A stretch of DNA of 64,000 nucleotides, from assembly GCA_023400235.1 (NCBI GenBank), contig JAEXFI010000048.1, positions 1 through 64,000 of the forward strand. The letters run 5' to 3'. The translations under genes and the position numbers were made by a program. Shown one piece after another: positions 61,618 to 64,000 of this stretch. The stretch's first letter is position 1; the number at the start of each line of letters is the position of its first letter. This DNA comes from Bacillota bacterium (GTDB taxonomy: Bacteria > Bacillota > Clostridia > Acetivibrionales > DSM-1351). The notes beneath the pieces are model-generated. The model saw only the letters and a program-made list of their open reading frames with translations, searched no databases and had not been told where the DNA came from.

Positions 61618-62577
61618 TCAATAACCCTTGCTAATGTCAATTATGTTTACCAGACTTTTCCCGTTTAGCAATGCGTCCATATTCGCTGCAGCAATTTTCA
61701 CAATTCGGTCTTTTGTATCCTTAAGGCTGAACCCACCCGAAATGTGGGGCGTTATAACCGCATTCCTTATTTTCCACAGCCGGTGTTCCGGCGGCAAGGG
61801 TTCAGGCTCGGTCACATCAAGGGCGGCCCCCAGCAGTTGTTCCGCCTCAAGGGCATCACACAGCGCTTCCGTATCTATAGCGGTCCCTCTGCCTACATTA
61901 ATAAGAACAGCATCCCTTTTCATAAGAGCCAGAGCAGCCCTGTCAATTATCTTATCGGTCAGCTTTGTATCAGGAAGGCTCAGTGCCACAACATCAGCCC
62001 TTGGCAGTAAATTCTCCAGTTCGTCCATAACATGCAGCTCGTCCAGAAACTCCGGCTTGCCCGCAGCACTACGTCTTATACCGATGGTGTAAGCCCCCAG
62101 TGCTTTCAGTCTCTTTGCAAATTCACCCCCGATATCACCAGCACCCACAATTAACGCAGTTGAGTTAAATATGGACTTGACCCTGCCGGCATATTTCCAT
62201 TTGCCTGCGGCCTGGTTATCCCTGTATACATGAAGATTTCTATACAATTCCAAAAGCACTCCCAGCATATATTCCGATATCGCCGGACCATATGCCCCCT
62301 TTGCATTTGCCATGAGGGCACCCACGGGCAATATTCCCTCCCTGGCATATTCCTCGGCACCTGCACTGTACAACTGCAGCAGTTCAAGTTTTTTCGCAGT
62401 CTTTAGCATATCCGGCGGAGGATTCCCAAATATTATGTTTGCATTTTGAATTTGCGCCTCACTAACCGGGTTATCTACCGTATAAATAAAACTGCTGCCG
62501 GGAGCTCCAGCCTCTAAAAGCTTTTTTTGATTGTCATCCAGACGCCAAAGCACTACAATGTTTTTTATCATTTTCAT
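61618..62577 (-). CDS. D-2-hydroxyacid dehydrogenase (NAD-binding)
   Basis: A 319-aa protein of the D-isomer-specific 2-hydroxyacid dehydrogenase family. NAD-binding LIVGAGDIGGEFAKRLKALG, then ADVVALSLPDTKLTDKIID, INVGRGTAIDTEAL (catalytic Arg context) and TPHISGG with the catalytic His. It interconverts 2-oxo acids and D-2-hydroxy acids; the substrate is unclear. Start: ATG at 62577 or 62571; the GGGAG site fits the second slightly better. Confidence 0.88.
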   Translation of the reverse strand: MKMIKNIVVLWRLDDNQKKLLEAGAPGSSFIYTVDNPVSEAQIQNANIIFGNPPPDMLKTAKKLELLQLYSAGAEEYAREGILPVGALMANAKGAYGPAISEYMLGVLLELYRNLHVYRDNQAAGKWKYAGRVKSIFNSTALIVGAGDIGGEFAKRLKALGAYTIGIRRSAAGKPEFLDELHVMDELENLLPRADVVALSLPDTKLTDKIIDRAALALMKRDAVLINVGRGTAIDTEALCDALEAEQLLGAALDVTEPEPLPPEHRLWKIRNAVITPHISGGFSLKDTKDRIVKIAAANMDALLNGKSLVNIIDISKGY

Positions 62578-62799
62578 CAGCTCCCAACTATAAAATCAAC
62601 TATGACAGGCCAAAAGGAAAGGCATGTCTATTAGTTAATTATACTACTGCAGTGGGCATTTAAACCAGTGTTTTTCCTCATGACGGGTCAGCAGGGTTTG
62701 CCGCCGCACAGGCTTAACTTATAGATAGCCTGCTGCGGCAGAAGGTGTATGCGGGATAATAAAAGGCTGCCTTCATATTCACAATAGAACAGCGCTGTA
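62578..62799. other. Intergenic region with a GC-rich hairpin
   Basis: Between the dehydrogenase and the hydrogenase. A strong inverted repeat (GCCGC..CAGGCT paired with AGCCTG..GCGGC) lies at about 62700-62737. There is no T-run on the minus strand, so it is probably a 3' structure of the hydrogenase mRNA rather than a standard terminator. Confidence 0.45.
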
Positions 62800-64000
62800 T
62801 CATATCCTTTCCCTGGCTTCAAAATGGGTATGCAGCAGCTCATGGGCCCTTTCTCCGAAGGGTTCTCCCAGATAGGTCCTATACAGCTCCAGAATTTCCT
62901 TGTTTTCATGGGATTTTCTCAAGGTCTTTCTTCTGTCCTCTTCATATATGGCCTCCCTGCGCTTTTTCACTATTTCATCGTTCCCATGATGGTATGGCTG
63001 ACCGCCTCCCGCTATGCAGCCCCCTGGACAGGCCATTATTTCTATGGCGTGGAAATCCGCTCTTCCGTCTCGGATTTCCTCAAGTATATGTCTGGCGTTG
63101 CCAAGTCCGCTTGCTATTCCGATATTCAGCTCCCGGTCTCCGATTTTCACAGTGGCCCTTCGCACTCCTTCCATACCTCGGAGCTCTTCAAATTCAACTT
63201 TTTCCAGTGGACTGCCTGTAATCCACTCAGTGGCAGTCCTCAGGGCAGCTTCGATAACTCCGCCTGCAGTACCGAATATTACTCCCGCTCCTGTGGTTTC
63301 ACCCAAAGGACTGTCAAATTCACTGTCCGGCAGCTTGATAAACTCTATACCCGCCTCATGTATCATAGCTCCAAGCTCACGGGTGGTTATGGAAATGTCC
63401 ACATTGTTTCGTGAATCCTTTGTAAGCTCAGGCCGCTTTGCTTCGGCTTTCTTTGCTATACAGGGCATTACCGACACCATGACTATCTTGTCAGGGTCTA
63501 TTCCCATCTTTTCCGCATAATAGGTTTTAGCGATGGTTCCCAGCATGATATGTGGTGACTTGCAGGTTGAAGGCACATGGATGAGTTCCGGAAACTGCTG
63601 CTCGATAAATTTTACCCAGGCCGGACAGCAGTTTGTCAAAATAGGCAGTGTCTTATTGTTTTTTAACCTGTATATCAATTCGGAGGCCTCCTCCATGATC
63701 GTCAGGTCGGCTCCGAAGTCGGTGTCAAAAACGGCATCAAAGCCCATGCGTTTAAGCGCTGTAACCATCTTTCCCGTAACGATTGTCCCCGCCTCCATGC
63801 CGAACAGTTCACCCAACGCCACCCGTATGGCAGGTGCAGTCTGAACGATGACATACTTGTCAGGGTCGTTGATTGCCTCCCATACCTTATCCGTGTGATA
63901 CACCTCTGTAAGCGCCGCAGTTGGACAAACCTGCACGCATTGCCCGCAATAGGTGCAGGAGGATTCTACCATGGGTATGTTTGCAAACGGTCCTACAAAG
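62800..64000 (-). CDS. [FeFe] hydrogenase catalytic subunit, partial (5' end beyond the window)
   Basis: About 400 residues of the C-terminal part are visible; the frame continues past 64000. It starts in a ferredoxin-like cluster region (CTYCGQCVQVCPTAALTEV), then the H-cluster motifs L1 TNCCPAW, L2 MPCIAKKAE and L3 EIMACPGGCIAGGGQP, and the small C-terminal domain (RREAIYEEDRRKTLRKSHENKEI). These place it with HydA/HndD-type subunits of NAD(P)- and ferredoxin-linked (bifurcating) hydrogenases. L1 has Asn where Ser is more usual. Other subunits (HydB/HydC-like) would be upstream, outside the window. It indicates fermentative H2 metabolism. Confidence 0.93.
   Translation of the reverse strand, partial: FVGPFANIPMVESSCTYCGQCVQVCPTAALTEVYHTDKVWEAINDPDKYVIVQTAPAIRVALGELFGMEAGTIVTGKMVTALKRMGFDAVFDTDFGADLTIMEEASELIYRLKNNKTLPILTNCCPAWVKFIEQQFPELIHVPSTCKSPHIMLGTIAKTYYAEKMGIDPDKIVMVSVMPCIAKKAEAKRPELTKDSRNNVDISITTRELGAMIHEAGIEFIKLPDSEFDSPLGETTGAGVIFGTAGGVIEAALRTATEWITGSPLEKVEFEELRGMEGVRRATVKIGDRELNIGIASGLGNARHILEEIRDGRADFHAIEIMACPGGCIAGGGQPYHHGNDEIVKKRREAIYEEDRRKTLRKSHENKEILELYRTYLGEPFGERAHELLHTHFEARERI

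Noticed and set aside
62688..62909. 73-aa minus-strand frame overlapping the hydrogenase end
   Set aside because: It overlaps the conserved hydrogenase C-terminus in another frame and shows no family signature.

Overview
The window looks like a chromosomal segment of an anaerobic, spore-forming Clostridia member (Ruminiclostridium/Acetivibrio-like is a guess). The signs are a Tlp-type small acid-soluble spore protein, the C-terminal part of an [FeFe] hydrogenase, an HgdB/HgdC-type dehydratase/activase pair, ECF-type QueT, strong GGAGG ribosome sites, frequent TTG/GTG starts and moderate GC. I saw no rRNA, tRNA, CRISPR array, phage or transposase. Almost everything is on the minus strand; only a membrane glycosyltransferase and an ABC exporter pair are on the plus strand.

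Region 1 (159-22280): after a hemerythrin-like gene comes a 12-gene, ~20 kb minus-strand metallophore cluster. Transcription starts at a good sigma-A promoter at 22252-22280, with two dyads (GTTAGC-N4-RCTAAC) just downstream of the -10. Order: salicyl-AMP ligase, NRPS ArCP-Cy-A-PCP, NRPS Cy-A(MT)-PCP-TE, two permeases and two ATPases of the Opp/Nik/Dpp type, a family 5 solute-binding lipoprotein, a saccharopine dehydrogenase-like reductase, a TetR regulator, salicylate synthase, then a MATE exporter behind a third copy of the dyad. This architecture predicts a pyochelin-like salicyl-thiazoline-N-methylthiazolidine made from salicylate and two cysteines, exported by MATE and taken up by a peptide/nickel-type ABC importer. 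Odd points are a Cys instead of Ser nucleophile in the thioesterase, a Cys-rich C-terminal tail, no epimerase, and a non-PchG-type reductase.

Region 2 (22403-29035): spore protein Tlp, a small protein that seems to start at ATT, a DUF6320-like membrane protein coupled to an alcohol-acetyltransferase-like protein, and a MarR/ArsA-like system (MarR, Get3/ArsA ATPase, 87-aa protein, second Get3/ArsA ATPase) with matching dyads at both promoter regions.

Region 3 (29067-35847): a six-gene operon of a secreted 132-aa protein, two lipoproteins, an ABC ATPase and two ABC-2 permeases, the last fused to a lipoprotein-like sensor domain. Region 4 (36040-46100): QueT; a dehydratase activase/HgdB-like pair behind a hairpin- and terminator-bearing leader (riboswitch candidate); AraC-GyrI regulator; PMT-like glycosyltransferase; SMP-30 lactonase; acyl-CoA synthetase; GltD. 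Region 5 (46293-64000): GltB; MBL hydrolase; ECF sigma/anti-sigma pair; RNase Z; YkuK; a 40-aa cysteine peptide gene; a heterodimeric ABC exporter; an APH-type kinase and Nudix hydrolase with overlapping ends; a D-2-hydroxyacid dehydrogenase; and the partial hydrogenase.

The most unusual non-coding signal is a dispersed structured repeat superfamily (eight units at five loci). At four loci it ends in GGGAG or GGGAGG directly in front of a gene's start codon; three of these lie inside the metallophore cluster. The long form contains conserved hairpins with a compensatory base-pair change. A second, MITE-like repeat family occurs at 22336, 25161 and 61378, with a weak relative near 40000.
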